Shown here: positions 17,372-24,379 of the stretch, piece by piece
How the letters are laid out: the number at the start of each line of letters is the position of its first letter
Position numbering within the stretch: position 1 is the stretch's first letter
From: Acidobacteriaceae bacterium
GTDB lineage: Bacteria; Acidobacteriota; Terriglobia; Terriglobales; Acidobacteriaceae
Assembly: GCA_003170825.1 (NCBI GenBank)
Contig: PMYL01000022.1
Span: 1 to 32,340 of the forward strand
Reading direction: 5' to 3'
DNA length: 32,340 nucleotides
Notes under the pieces: model-generated
Database searches by the model: none
What the model was told of the DNA's origin: nothing
What the model saw: the letters and a program-made list of their open reading frames with translations, nothing else
Translations under genes and position numbers: made by a program

Positions 17372-18519
17372 CAGAGGAATGATACCGGTCTGACAACAGA
17401 CATAGAGTAATGGCACCCTGTTCTCAGGGGTATACTGATGCGCAAGCCGTCCTCTTTGAATCCGTGGTTTACGGTGAAGCAACTTGTCGCCTGGGTCAAG
17501 GAGGCTCCCGACAAATGGCATATCAGCGGCGGTTGGCGATCTGGCTGACCCATGCGGGGCCATTTGCCGCGCATCGCGTGGCCGATCTGCTGGCGGTTTC
17601 AACGCAGGCGGTTTGGAAGTGGGTAGCCGAGTACAACTCGCTTGGACCCACAGGGCTCGACCGCAAAGGGCGAGGCGGAAGACGCTGGGGGCTGATGACT
17701 TTGGATGAGGAACGAGCCTTCCTTGCCGAGCATCTATCAGAGGCCGAAAGCGGCGATCTGCTGACCGCCAAACAGCTTGCTTCCGCACTTGCGAAAAAGC
17801 TCGGGCAAGAGGTTTCCATCGACTACATCTACGGTCTTCTGCATCGTCATCAATGGCGCAAACTGGCTCCGCGCCCTCATCACGCCAAGCAGGATCCGGC
17901 GCTTGCCGAAGCCTTCAAAAAAAACTCCTTCAAACACTCGACACCATAGCCCAGAGCCTTCCTTCTGGCACTCGGATGCGTGTTCTGTTTCAAGACGAGG
18001 GCCGTTTCGGACGCATCAGCGACGCGCTAAGTTGTTGGGCGCCGTTGCCCTTGCGACCCGTTGTCGGCAGCCAACTGGTCCGCGAATACGTGTACGCCTA
18101 TGTGGCCGTCTGCCCCACCGACGGGCAGATGTCTTCGATGATTTTGCCCTGGGTAGATGCCCGCTTGATGAGCATCTTTCTGGCCCAGACTGCAGCGCAA
18201 TTTCCCAACGACTTCTGCGTTATGTTTTTGGATGGAGCCGGTTGGCACACGGCCCATGAACTGACTGTTCCGGCCAACATGAGATTTCTTGCCCTGCCGC
18301 CCTACTCGCCGGAGTTGAACCCGGCCGAACACGTCTGGGAGTACATTCGCGAAAACGATATACGCAATCAAATCTTCAACACCCTGGATGAGGTCATGGA
18401 TACAGTCGAAACGAGTCTGCGCCATTTGCATGAAGCGCCTGAGTTCGCTATTCCGGCGTGGCCCACTTTGACCATTTGATTTGGCCCACCTGGGAGTGAT
18501 ATTGTGCATCATTTCTCCG
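17372..18519 (+). mobile_element. IS630-family insertion sequence, probably inactive
   Basis: About 1.15 kb around a DDE transposase. The ends are tentative: cagaggaatgatac (17372-17385) is an imperfect inverted match (11 of 14) to 18506-18519. The length fits IS630. I could not confirm a TA target duplication. Confidence 0.6.
17515..18479 (+). CDS. IS630 transposase in two frames (orfA 17515-17949, orfB to 18479)
   Basis: orfA carries the helix-turn-helix part (AYQRRLAIWLTHAG, HRVADLLAVSTQAVWKWVAEYN); orfB carries the DDE catalytic core (first Asp in LFQDEGRFGR, second in FLDGAGWH, Glu in LNPAEHVWEYI). They overlap at a run of eight A (17917-17924); a -1 slip there gives EAFKKKLLQTLDT and one protein of about 321 residues. 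A second frame break lies near 17515: a frame opening at 17438 encodes TVKQLVAWVKEAPDKW, the usual N-terminus before AYQRRLA, but one base is missing at the join. Either translation starts at 17515 (aaggagg at 17498-17504) without about 26 residues, or this copy is dead. Confidence 0.8.
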
Positions 18520-18580
18520 GGTTTTGGTTTGACGGGTTTTGAAAGATATTCATGCCCGTCGTAGTCGCGGCGGTGAGAAT

Positions 18581-19348
18581 GTGGGAATCGCCAGTGACTA
18601 TGCACGCGCGCATCTTGGAATATCCTTCGATCATCCATTATCCGGAGCGTTGCAGGAGTGCGCTCTCCTCTGTTTTGTTGACCCGTTTCTGTGCCCAGAC
18701 TGCCTAGAGCTCCAGTGGGATGCGATCTACCCCGGCCTTGCGTTCCAGCGTGCCGTTCAGCGGCTTGCATCAGGGAGCCTCTCAATACCGGAGTCGCTTC
18801 ATGGAGCCTACGAAGTCGCGTACCAGGCCTACGGGTTGGATTCGAACCGACACTGGCATGCGGCATGCCATCGGATTGTGGAACTGACCCAAGAGCCTGC
18901 GAAGCAGACCGTTCTCGACCGGAGCGACGCTATCTTGCCCGGTCCGGATTCCGTCGTTCATGAATTCCAGCGCAGCTTTTTTCTCGCGGCGCTGAGACTC
19001 AGAAGCGATCATCCTAGCATTTTTTACGAGCCGCAGCTTTACTTTCCACCTCCGTGGAACCGTTTCGTATCTGTGTCCTTGCCGCCGCTCCTAGTCAATC
19101 CCGGAGGGATTGACTTTCTGCGCATTGAGGACAATCGTAGCGCACGAGTCAACCTTCCATTGATTTATCACATTATCTCAGCGAGCGTCCTCGACGATCT
19201 CGCCCGGCACGGATCGGTTCAGAACTCCAAACATTTCGTTCGGGCATTGCGAAAGACACTACCCGAAACGTTCACCCCCGACGCGGAGCCGTCGTATTTC
19301 CAGCGTATTCTGGGCGACGGCTATGATACATCCATTGATCACTTCTAA
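18581..19348 (+). CDS. Unrecognised protein, first gene of a two-gene cassette
   Basis: About 255 residues from the GTG at 18581 (weak ggtga before it); the frame is open upstream to a TTG at 18539, only 20 bases past the IS right end, so the true start could have been lost to the insertion. No signal peptide or membrane segment. A CPDC motif lies near the N-terminus (FVDPFLCPDCLELQW), followed by a helical middle and a Pro/aromatic segment (YEPQLYFPPPWNRF). I recognise no family. The stop is 18 bases before the next start, so the two genes are probably co-transcribed. They sit between an IS element and an att-like site, a typical place for accessory cargo. Confidence 0.6.
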   Translation: MGIASDYARAHLGISFDHPLSGALQECALLCFVDPFLCPDCLELQWDAIYPGLAFQRAVQRLASGSLSIPESLHGAYEVAYQAYGLDSNRHWHAACHRIVELTQEPAKQTVLDRSDAILPGPDSVVHEFQRSFFLAALRLRSDHPSIFYEPQLYFPPPWNRFVSVSLPPLLVNPGGIDFLRIEDNRSARVNLPLIYHIISASVLDDLARHGSVQNSKHFVRALRKTLPETFTPDAEPSYFQRILGDGYDTSIDHF

Positions 19349-19366
19349 GAGGTCCGGAGACCTGAT

Positions 19367-19822
19367 GTGAACATCCTACTTGACTGTATCAGCCTATCTC
19401 CTGAGGAACATGCGGCGGTAGCGGCCGCGATTCGCCAAGTTGCGCCAGAGGCGGTTGTCCACGAAGTCGACGACCAACGGTCACGGCGATTTGACCCGGC
19501 CACATTAGGAGCAGTGGCCGGCGTTGTTTCCGCCGTCTGTGCCGCCGTCGCGGCGGTTCTTCAGACGATCCAGGTGCGGCGGGACGGGCGTCGTGCATCG
19601 CGGAGCGAAGCGGAGGAAGCCATCGTGCGCGTACAGGTGACGCTCCATGAAAGCATTGAGGTTTCGGTCCGGCAGGATCTCGTGACTGAGCTCCAGAAGC
19701 TGCCCGAACCTGTGCGCATCTATCTGCCTGATGGAAGGAGTTTTTACGAAGTGACGGCTGAGCCGAGCCACGAGATCGTTTTGATCAAGGGTGAGCCGGT
19801 CTCCATAAAAACAATATGCTGA
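19367..19822 (+). CDS. Small protein with EACC1-like layout (possible conflict-system component)
   Basis: 151 residues from a GTG at 19367 with ggaga at 19355-19359; the overlapping ATG at 19365 is followed at once by a stop. Layout: N-terminal beta-alpha unit (MNILLDCISLSPEEHAAVAA), an acidic/basic hinge, one hydrophobic helix (about 44-67, LGAVAGVVSAVCAAVAAVLQ) followed by VRRDGRR, then a small C-terminal beta-rich part (PVRIYLPDGRSFYEV). This order resembles 'effector-associated constant component' (EACC1) proteins of bacterial NTP-dependent conflict systems. That is a pattern judgement from memory and not a domain hit; no caspase-like or STAND partner is nearby. Otherwise a hypothetical membrane protein. 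Confidence 0.6.
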   Translation: MNILLDCISLSPEEHAAVAAAIRQVAPEAVVHEVDDQRSRRFDPATLGAVAGVVSAVCAAVAAVLQTIQVRRDGRRASRSEAEEAIVRVQVTLHESIEVSVRQDLVTELQKLPEPVRIYLPDGRSFYEVTAEPSHEIVLIKGEPVSIKTIC

Positions 19823-20629
19823 AATGCAGTAAAACGGGCCAACAAATATACTTTAGAGGTCCGAGCCAAGAGCTGCGAAGCGGGCTTCGTTCAAGTCGGC
19901 TTGTGGGAACCAAAACGACGCTTACGGTCTGAAGTATCATTTGGCGGGTTTACTTCCTCGCCAACAGCACGGTTCAACAGATTTCAATAGACTTCAACAC
20001 CTCTGCTCCCAAAGCAGGTCAAATCGTTTGTTGAATCCTGTTGAAATTGAGTGAACTTAAGTGCTTTTGGTTGAATTGTTTACCGTATTCCTACTTAACC
20101 TTGTTGATCCTTGTGGTTCTTGGGTGCTCTGACAGCTACAAAATCGACTACAGTCAGGAAACTGCCTGAGGTTTTTTGCGTGGCGGAACAATGAGAAAAG
20201 CGCGTCAGTTGCCGCAGGTTGGCTCTGCAACACTTCTCCGATGTCTTGGCGTTGCCCCCATGTTGGAGTGAAGGATCACTGATTCCAAGGCTCCTCCAAG
20301 CAGAAAACATTCCCTTTTCCGGCCGAATCGAATATTGGCCAAGCACAACACCGCCTTCCCGCAACGCTTTAAGAGCTTTATAATCAGTTCTCCAGGTAAA
20401 CATCTGCCGGTCGTAAAGCAGTGAGTAACTCCAGAGCGGATAGCAGAATCATAGCGACGCCAAGGTTCGGCAGCTTGCATCATCGCTACGACCTTGCAGC
20501 CTGAGTCAGAGTTTCGCACATCTCGCCGCAGAACTGAAGATGACTTATAGGAGAGGTGTGCCGTCGAACTCCTGCGGACTGAGCCATATCGTCGTAGTGA
20601 CGATTCGTGGTCACTGAATGCCTCTCCCT
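19823..20629. other. 807-bp gene-poor stretch
   Basis: Contains the att-like site described separately and AT-rich sequence. Two overlapping minus-strand frames (20095-20403 and 20205-20519) have no recognisable motif, no good ribosome-binding site and unusual composition, so I do not call them genes. A small inverted repeat, agtgac/gtcact (20596-20601/20610-20615), lies just past the cysG stop and may mark the 3' end of that transcript. Confidence 0.4.
19973..20075. other. att-like site: tRNA-Pro anticodon-arm match flanked by ttcaac/gttgaa repeats
   Basis: Bases 20000-20017 are identical over 18 bases to the anticodon arm of the tRNA-Pro gene (31131-31148 region). On the left are three ttcaac/t copies (19973, 19983, 19993) and on the right three gttgaa copies (20030, 20040, 20070), so arm repeats point toward the core from both sides. 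Tyrosine-integrase attachment sites often have a tRNA anticodon-arm core with flanking arm sites. No integrase gene is in the window, so this is a hypothesis. Confidence 0.4.
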
Positions 20630-22078
20630 TCAGTCGAAAATCTCCTCAGGAATGGACTTCCCGCTTAAAATCGAGTCTCCATTTCGCCCGGATGGAATTT
20701 TGGCGAGGCACAGGAACGCTGCGGAGGACTCTCGTAGAGCCCAGCCGGCGATGAGCAGACTGGGCGCGAGGGTGGGTTCGGCGTCTCCCAGCGCGGCGAG
20801 CGTGGTGCATCGAACCTGCTGGCCGGGCTGAGCGACGCGTGAGACGACGGCGCAGGGGAAGTCGGAAGGAAGTCCTTCGTCGAGCCATTGCTGAGCTAGC
20901 AAGCTCAGGTCACGGCCAGGCATATAGACCACCCGCGTCGCCTCTTCTCGTTGGGGCAGCGGCGCGCACCACGATCGGCTGTCCGGTTGCGACTGCGCGT
21001 GGTGGCCGGTGGAGAAGATCACGTTGGACGCGCTGTTGCGGCTGGTGAGCGAGCAGCCAACGGCAGCGGCGGCGGCGAAGGCGGCGGTGATTCCGGGGAC
21101 GATCTGGAAAGGCACGCCCGCTTCGGCGAGGGCAGCCATCTCTTCGGCGGCGCGGCCGAAGATGAGCGGGTCGCCGCTCTTGAGGCGAACCACACTGCGA
21201 TTCAGGCGGGCGTGTTCGATCATCAACTGGTTAATTTCGTCCTGGGTGATGGTCTTGCTGCCGCAGCGTTTGCCCACGTTGAGAACTTCAGCCGAGGGTG
21301 AGGCCAGTTCGAGAATCGCCTGCGGAACAAGGTCGTCGTGGAGGACGACGCCGGCGGTCTGGATCAGACGCAACGCCTTGACGGTGAGCAGGTCGGGGTC
21401 TCCGGGACCGGCTCCGACCAGGTACACCGTTTGTGCGGAAGCGCGCGGATCTTCCTCAACCTCTTGCAGGAACCCTTCGGAAAGACCGGGGATTGCCGCA
21501 TGGGAATTGGATGGGAAGACCGGGCGCTGGGCCAGTTGATGCAGCAAAAGTTTGCGGTCCTCGTTGCGGGGAAGCGTTTTGAGAATCTCGCGGCGTAGTT
21601 GACCCAGATTTTGAAGCCACGGACCGAGATCTTCAGGCAATAGCTTGTCGATCTCGCGGCGCAGGAGCTGGGCGAAGGCGGGGCTTTCACCGGCAGTGGA
21701 GATGGCGATCTGAAGGTCGCCGCGGCTGACCATCGAGCCGAAAAAGAAGTCGCAGTTGGGGATATCGTCCACGCTGTTGCAAAGGATGCCCAGTTCGACC
21801 GATCCGCGATAGACAGCCGCGTTGACGGCTGGCGAATCAGTGGCAGCGATGACCAGGAAGTTGCCGTCAAGGTCGGAAAGCTCGAAGCGGCGATCGATCC
21901 ATTCGAGTTTGCCTTCCGCAGCCAGTTGCCGGATTTCAGGGCGCGCATCGGGGGCGATGACGCGGAGGCGAAGGCCTGTCTTGAGCAGGCTGCCGATCTT
22001 GTCCAAAGCGATAGTGCCCGCGCCTACCAGGAGGCAGCGGCGGCCATCGAGTTTGAGGAAGATCGGCAGAAGGCTCAT
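20630..22078 (-). CDS. cysG: Siroheme synthase (precorrin-2 dehydrogenase/ferrochelatase fused to uroporphyrinogen-III methyltransferase)
   Basis: 482 residues from the ATG at 22078; the frame is open further upstream but overlaps the sulfite reductase. It makes siroheme, the cofactor of the neighbouring reductase. Residues 1-165: NAD-binding LVGAGTIALDKIGSLLKTG (17-35) and Asp104 in NSVDD, at the same position as the catalytic Asp of enterobacterial CysG; STAGESPAFAQLLR at 127-140. Residues 216-450: methyltransferase with VYLVGAGPGDPDLLTVKAL, VVRLKSGDPLIFGR and QIVPGITAAFAAAA. Domain order is as in CysG. The last 27 residues (from FLCLAKIPSGRNG) extend past the usual end. It lies 10 bases after the reductase stop, so the two form one operon, presumably under the same cysteine leader. 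Confidence 0.92.
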   Translation of the reverse strand: MSLLPIFLKLDGRRCLLVGAGTIALDKIGSLLKTGLRLRVIAPDARPEIRQLAAEGKLEWIDRRFELSDLDGNFLVIAATDSPAVNAAVYRGSVELGILCNSVDDIPNCDFFFGSMVSRGDLQIAISTAGESPAFAQLLRREIDKLLPEDLGPWLQNLGQLRREILKTLPRNEDRKLLLHQLAQRPVFPSNSHAAIPGLSEGFLQEVEEDPRASAQTVYLVGAGPGDPDLLTVKALRLIQTAGVVLHDDLVPQAILELASPSAEVLNVGKRCGSKTITQDEINQLMIEHARLNRSVVRLKSGDPLIFGRAAEEMAALAEAGVPFQIVPGITAAFAAAAAVGCSLTSRNSASNVIFSTGHHAQSQPDSRSWCAPLPQREEATRVVYMPGRDLSLLAQQWLDEGLPSDFPCAVVSRVAQPGQQVRCTTLAALGDAEPTLAPSLLIAGWALRESSAAFLCLAKIPSGRNGDSILSGKSIPEEIFD

Positions 22079-22088
22079 GGTATTTTCT

Positions 22089-23786
22089 CTAATCGCCCAC
22101 GCCGTGCGGCACGCGGCCGGTGGGAGCGTCGCGCTCGACGGCGGCAAGAACCTCGCCGGCCAGAAAGGCGCGCAGTTCGTCGTTCGAATGGCGGCCGAAC
22201 CAGGCGCGCAGGTTCTCCTCCGGCTCGCGGCCGGCGAGATAGTGGCGCAGCAGGCGTTCGATCGCTTCCGGCACCAACTGGGCGAGGCAGCGATAACCCA
22301 CCGGGCGGGCGATTGCGGCGTGCTGGCCCACCGCTCCACCGAGGCAGAAGTAGTAGGCGTCGGTGAGCTTGCCCTCGTGCTTGATCTTCTTCCCCTCGAT
22401 GCCGATGTCTGCAATCCAATGCTGGCCGCAACTGTTGGGGCAGCCGGTGACGTGGAGCTTGAGCTGCTGGTCGAACTCGGGCAGCCGCTCTTCCAGTTCG
22501 TCCACCACCCAGCGGGTAAAGCCCTTGGTCTCCGTGATGGCGAGCTTGCAGAACTCCGAGCCGGTGCAGGCGACGGCGCCGCGCCAGAAGAACGAGCCAT
22601 CGACCTGGAGGCCGCTCTGGCCGAGTTCGCGGGCGAGTTCCGCCGTCTTGCTGTTGGGTATATCGATGAACAGCAGGTTTTGCGAGACGGTGGCGCGGAG
22701 CGCGCCGCTGCCGAAGCGCTCGGCGAGTTCGGCTGCCGCTTCCAACTGCTCGCCGGTCAGGCGCCCGCGAAGGACGGATGCCCCCACGTAGCTCAAGCCC
22801 GGCTGGCGCTGCGGATGGATTCCGGCGTGGTCGCGGAGGATTTCATCGGGTACTTGTTCCGGCACACCGGGCAGCAACTTGAAATCGAGGCGCGACTGAA
22901 GTTCAGCCAGGAAGCTGTCAGCTGTCCAACCCTCCTTCATGAACAGATACTTCAGCCGGGCGCGGTCGCGACTCTCGCGCAGGCCCTGCTGGTCGCGGAA
23001 GATCTCGGTGACGGCGCGCGCCACACGGACGGCCTGGTCCGGGAGAATGAAGGCGTCAAGGCGAACGGCGAGATGCGGTTCGTTGGACAAGCCTCCTCCC
23101 ACCCGGAGCGAGAAGCCGACTTGGCCGTCGTGTTTCACCGCGGTGAGCGCGATATCGTTGATCTCCGGATAGGAGCACCAGGAGGAGCAGCCGGTGGCGG
23201 AGATTTTGAATTTGCGGGGCAGGTTGTAGAACTCCGGATTTGCCTTGAGCAGTTGCGAAATCTCGGCGGCGAGCGGAGAGGCGTCGATGAGCTCATCGGC
23301 GGCCACGCCGGCCAGAGGGCAGCCGGTCACGTTGCGCACCACATCGCCGCAGGCGCCTTTGGGCGAGAGTCCAATGGCGTCGAGCGCATCCACAATTTCG
23401 GGAAGCGATTCGATGGTGAGCCAGTGAAGCTGAATGTTCTGGCGGACGGTGATGTCGGCGAGGTTGCGTCCGTACTTCCGCGCCAGGCCGCCGATGACGC
23501 GAAGCTGGCCGGCGGAGAGAATCCCGTTGGGGACGCCGATGCGCATCATGAAGTAATCGGAAGCCAGGCCTTCGCCGCCTTTGCCGCCGGTGACGCCCAT
23601 GCCGTCACCCTGGGTGTAGACGCCCCACCATTTGAAATAAGTGGCAGCCCACTCGGGGACCACGCTCGCGCGGCCCTGGCGGGCAAAGGCGCGCACCTCG
23701 TCGAACGCCTCCCACGGGTTCTTCTCGCGCTTGAGGCGTTCCGCACGTTGGGCCTTGGTCTCTTTTTCCGGAATAATTTGAGCCAT
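22089..23786 (-). CDS. sir: Ferredoxin-type siroheme sulfite (or nitrite) reductase
   Basis: 565 residues from the ATG at 23786 (MAQIIPEKETKAQ) with gaggga just upstream; the open frame extends to 23969 but that part is the leader region. Six-electron reduction of sulfite to sulfide in the cytoplasm. Two ferredoxin-like halves each followed by a siroheme/4Fe-4S domain: ITVRQNIQLHW and VRNVTGCPLAG in the first, SYVGASVLRGRL and ATVSQNLLFIDIP in the second. The cluster and siroheme ligands are complete: Cys407 and Cys413 in ACTGSEFCK, Cys449 and Cys453 in GCPNSCG. Sequence alone does not fully separate sulfite from nitrite reductases; the cysteine-codon leader, cysG and the nearby cysDNH favour sulfite. 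Confidence 0.88.
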   Translation of the reverse strand: MAQIIPEKETKAQRAERLKREKNPWEAFDEVRAFARQGRASVVPEWAATYFKWWGVYTQGDGMGVTGGKGGEGLASDYFMMRIGVPNGILSAGQLRVIGGLARKYGRNLADITVRQNIQLHWLTIESLPEIVDALDAIGLSPKGACGDVVRNVTGCPLAGVAADELIDASPLAAEISQLLKANPEFYNLPRKFKISATGCSSWCSYPEINDIALTAVKHDGQVGFSLRVGGGLSNEPHLAVRLDAFILPDQAVRVARAVTEIFRDQQGLRESRDRARLKYLFMKEGWTADSFLAELQSRLDFKLLPGVPEQVPDEILRDHAGIHPQRQPGLSYVGASVLRGRLTGEQLEAAAELAERFGSGALRATVSQNLLFIDIPNSKTAELARELGQSGLQVDGSFFWRGAVACTGSEFCKLAITETKGFTRWVVDELEERLPEFDQQLKLHVTGCPNSCGQHWIADIGIEGKKIKHEGKLTDAYYFCLGGAVGQHAAIARPVGYRCLAQLVPEAIERLLRHYLAGREPEENLRAWFGRHSNDELRAFLAGEVLAAVERDAPTGRVPHGVGD

Positions 23787-23798
23787 TTTCCCTCTTTC

Positions 23799-23840
23799 AA
23801 AAAACAGAAAGCCCGCGACAGCTATGGCTGTATCGCGGGC
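23799..23840 (-). terminator. Intrinsic terminator in the sulfite reductase leader (attenuator)
   Basis: In the minus-strand RNA: gcccgcga (23840-23833), a 2-nt bulge, cagc, loop cata, gctg, tcgcgggc (23818-23811), then tttctgtttttt (23810-23799). This is a 12-bp stem plus U-run, placed between the leader ORF and the ribosome-binding site, only about 13 bases before the reductase ATG. A terminator in a 5' leader implies conditional read-through. The tacagc of its left side is complementary to gctgta, which covers the third Cys codon of the leader ORF, a possible antiterminator pairing. Confidence 0.8.
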
Positions 23841-23880
23841 ATTTGGAAACCGTGGATTCGATCTGACTTTTAGACCCAGG

Positions 23881-23934
23881 TCACCTGTGCGCGCGAAGCG
23901 GCGTACAGCGGCGACAACAGGGCTGACCTTGCAT
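23881..23934 (-). CDS. Cysteine-rich leader peptide of the sulfite reductase operon (MQGQPCCRRCTPLRAHR)
   Basis: A 17-codon ORF, minus strand, with three Cys codons in five (TGT TGT CGC CGC TGT) and a TGA stop. The A of its ATG is 7 bases past the -10 box, so the mRNA is predicted to start at the start codon (leaderless). The ORF lies in an imperfect hairpin: ggtca-gc-cctgt (23928-23917) pairs with acaggtgacc (23888-23879), which includes the stop codon. Slow translation of Cys codons would change which structure forms before the downstream terminator. Known parallels are the polycysteine leaderless ORFs of mycobacteria that attenuate sulfur genes. Regulation is inferred, not shown. Confidence 0.75.
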   Translation of the reverse strand: MQGQPCCRRCTPLRAHR

Positions 23935-23940
23935 AAAGAG

Positions 23941-23969
23941 ATAGTAGGGGCGGGCCGCGCGAAAGTCAA
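23941..23969 (-). promoter_or_regulatory. Sigma-70 promoter of the sulfite reductase-cysG operon
   Basis: -35 ttgact (23969-23964), exactly 17 bases, -10 tactat (23946-23941) on the minus strand. Both boxes are near consensus. The predicted start falls on or next to the A of the leader ATG at 23934. Confidence 0.75.
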
Positions 23970-24017
23970 GTCGGCCTCAGCGCAAACCTCCGCCCAGAAA
24001 ATTCCGGGATCAGTCTG

Positions 24018-24046
24018 TTGACAAGAATCCGAATGTTGTTTAAGTT
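24018..24046 (+). promoter_or_regulatory. Sigma-70 promoter of the porin unit, divergent from the sulfite reductase promoter
   Basis: Consensus -35 ttgaca (24018-24023), 17 bases, -10 taagtt (24041-24046). Its -35 is about 50 bases from that of the minus-strand promoter, back to back, so one regulator could bind between them. Confidence 0.6.
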
Positions 24047-24069
24047 GGAAAAACAGAGTTGCTCACGAG

Positions 24070-24117
24070 ATGCAAACCTTCTTCGTCAAAATCGCGTGTT
24101 GTTGCTGTCTCCGCTAG
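24070..24117 (+). CDS. Cysteine-rich leader peptide 1 of the porin unit (MQTFFVKIACCCCLR)
   Basis: 15 codons with four consecutive Cys codons (24097-24108), two codons before the end. It starts 24 bases after the -10 box, with only a weak gag before the ATG. The codons just before the Cys run (AAA ATC GCG with the preceding base context, 24088-24096) form the left arm of a hairpin whose right arm lies after the stop. A ribosome stalled on the Cys run would cover that arm. Confidence 0.75.
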   Translation: MQTFFVKIACCCCLR

Positions 24118-24148
24118 CGCCCGCTGGCCTGTCCGCGATTTTGTCTTT
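24088..24148 (+). terminator. Terminator-like hairpin overlapping the CCCC leader
   Basis: aaaatcgcg (24088-24096) pairs perfectly with cgcgatttt (24134-24142), followed by gtcttt. The Cys codons and the stop codon lie in the loop, with an inner stem gctagc/gctggc at 24113-24128. It can form only if no ribosome sits on the Cys run, so low Cys-tRNA would favour read-through. The U-run is short and interrupted. Confidence 0.6.
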
Positions 24149-24242
24149 CCCAAATTCAAGCGCTTCACGTTGATTTTTCGAGTACTGGATGCCCCTGTTC
24201 ACGCCCATCTACACAGGTTTTATTGAGGACTCTGCCCGCTCA

Positions 24243-24302
24243 ATGAGCAGGCCGGGAACAGCGCATTGCTCGTGTTGTTATTGTCTGCCCACCTGTCGAT
24301 AA
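24243..24302 (+). CDS. Cysteine-rich leader peptide 2 of the porin unit (MSRPGTAHCSCCYCLPTCR)
   Basis: 19 codons, five of them Cys (positions 9, 11, 12, 14, 18), between the first leader and the porin. The ATG lies in a short inverted repeat (gctcaatgagc, 24238-24248) and gagca (24245-24249) can pair with tgctc (24267-24271) at the first Cys codon. A weak promoter-like pair (ttcacg, 17 bases, tattga) precedes it. It could be a second attenuator in series or serve a second transcript. A small hairpin follows (24327-24332/24336-24341). Confidence 0.65.
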   Translation: MSRPGTAHCSCCYCLPTCR

Positions 24303-24379
24303 AGGTCTGTCTCCCCATGCGGGCCAGGGACCTACGGTCCTAACTCATCCAGCTCCCAAGATTCAAAGGAGAATCCAAA

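Noticed and set aside
20095..20519. Two overlapping minus-strand frames of about 100 codons
   Set aside because: No motif, no ribosome-binding site, and unlike real genes in the window in composition.
22079..22600. N-terminal extension of the siroheme synthase frame
   Set aside because: It overlaps the reductase C-terminus in another frame; the CysG family begins at the Met at 22078, with Asp104 then at the expected number.
21822..23873. 683-codon open frame on the plus strand
   Set aside because: Antisense to sulfite reductase and cysG, whose motifs are complete on the other strand.
23787..23969. N-terminal extension of sulfite reductase, or a SAM/cobalamin riboswitch
   Set aside because: The region holds a promoter, a Cys-rich ORF and a terminator, so it is untranslated leader for the reductase. 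I found no known riboswitch core; the leader-peptide model explains it better.
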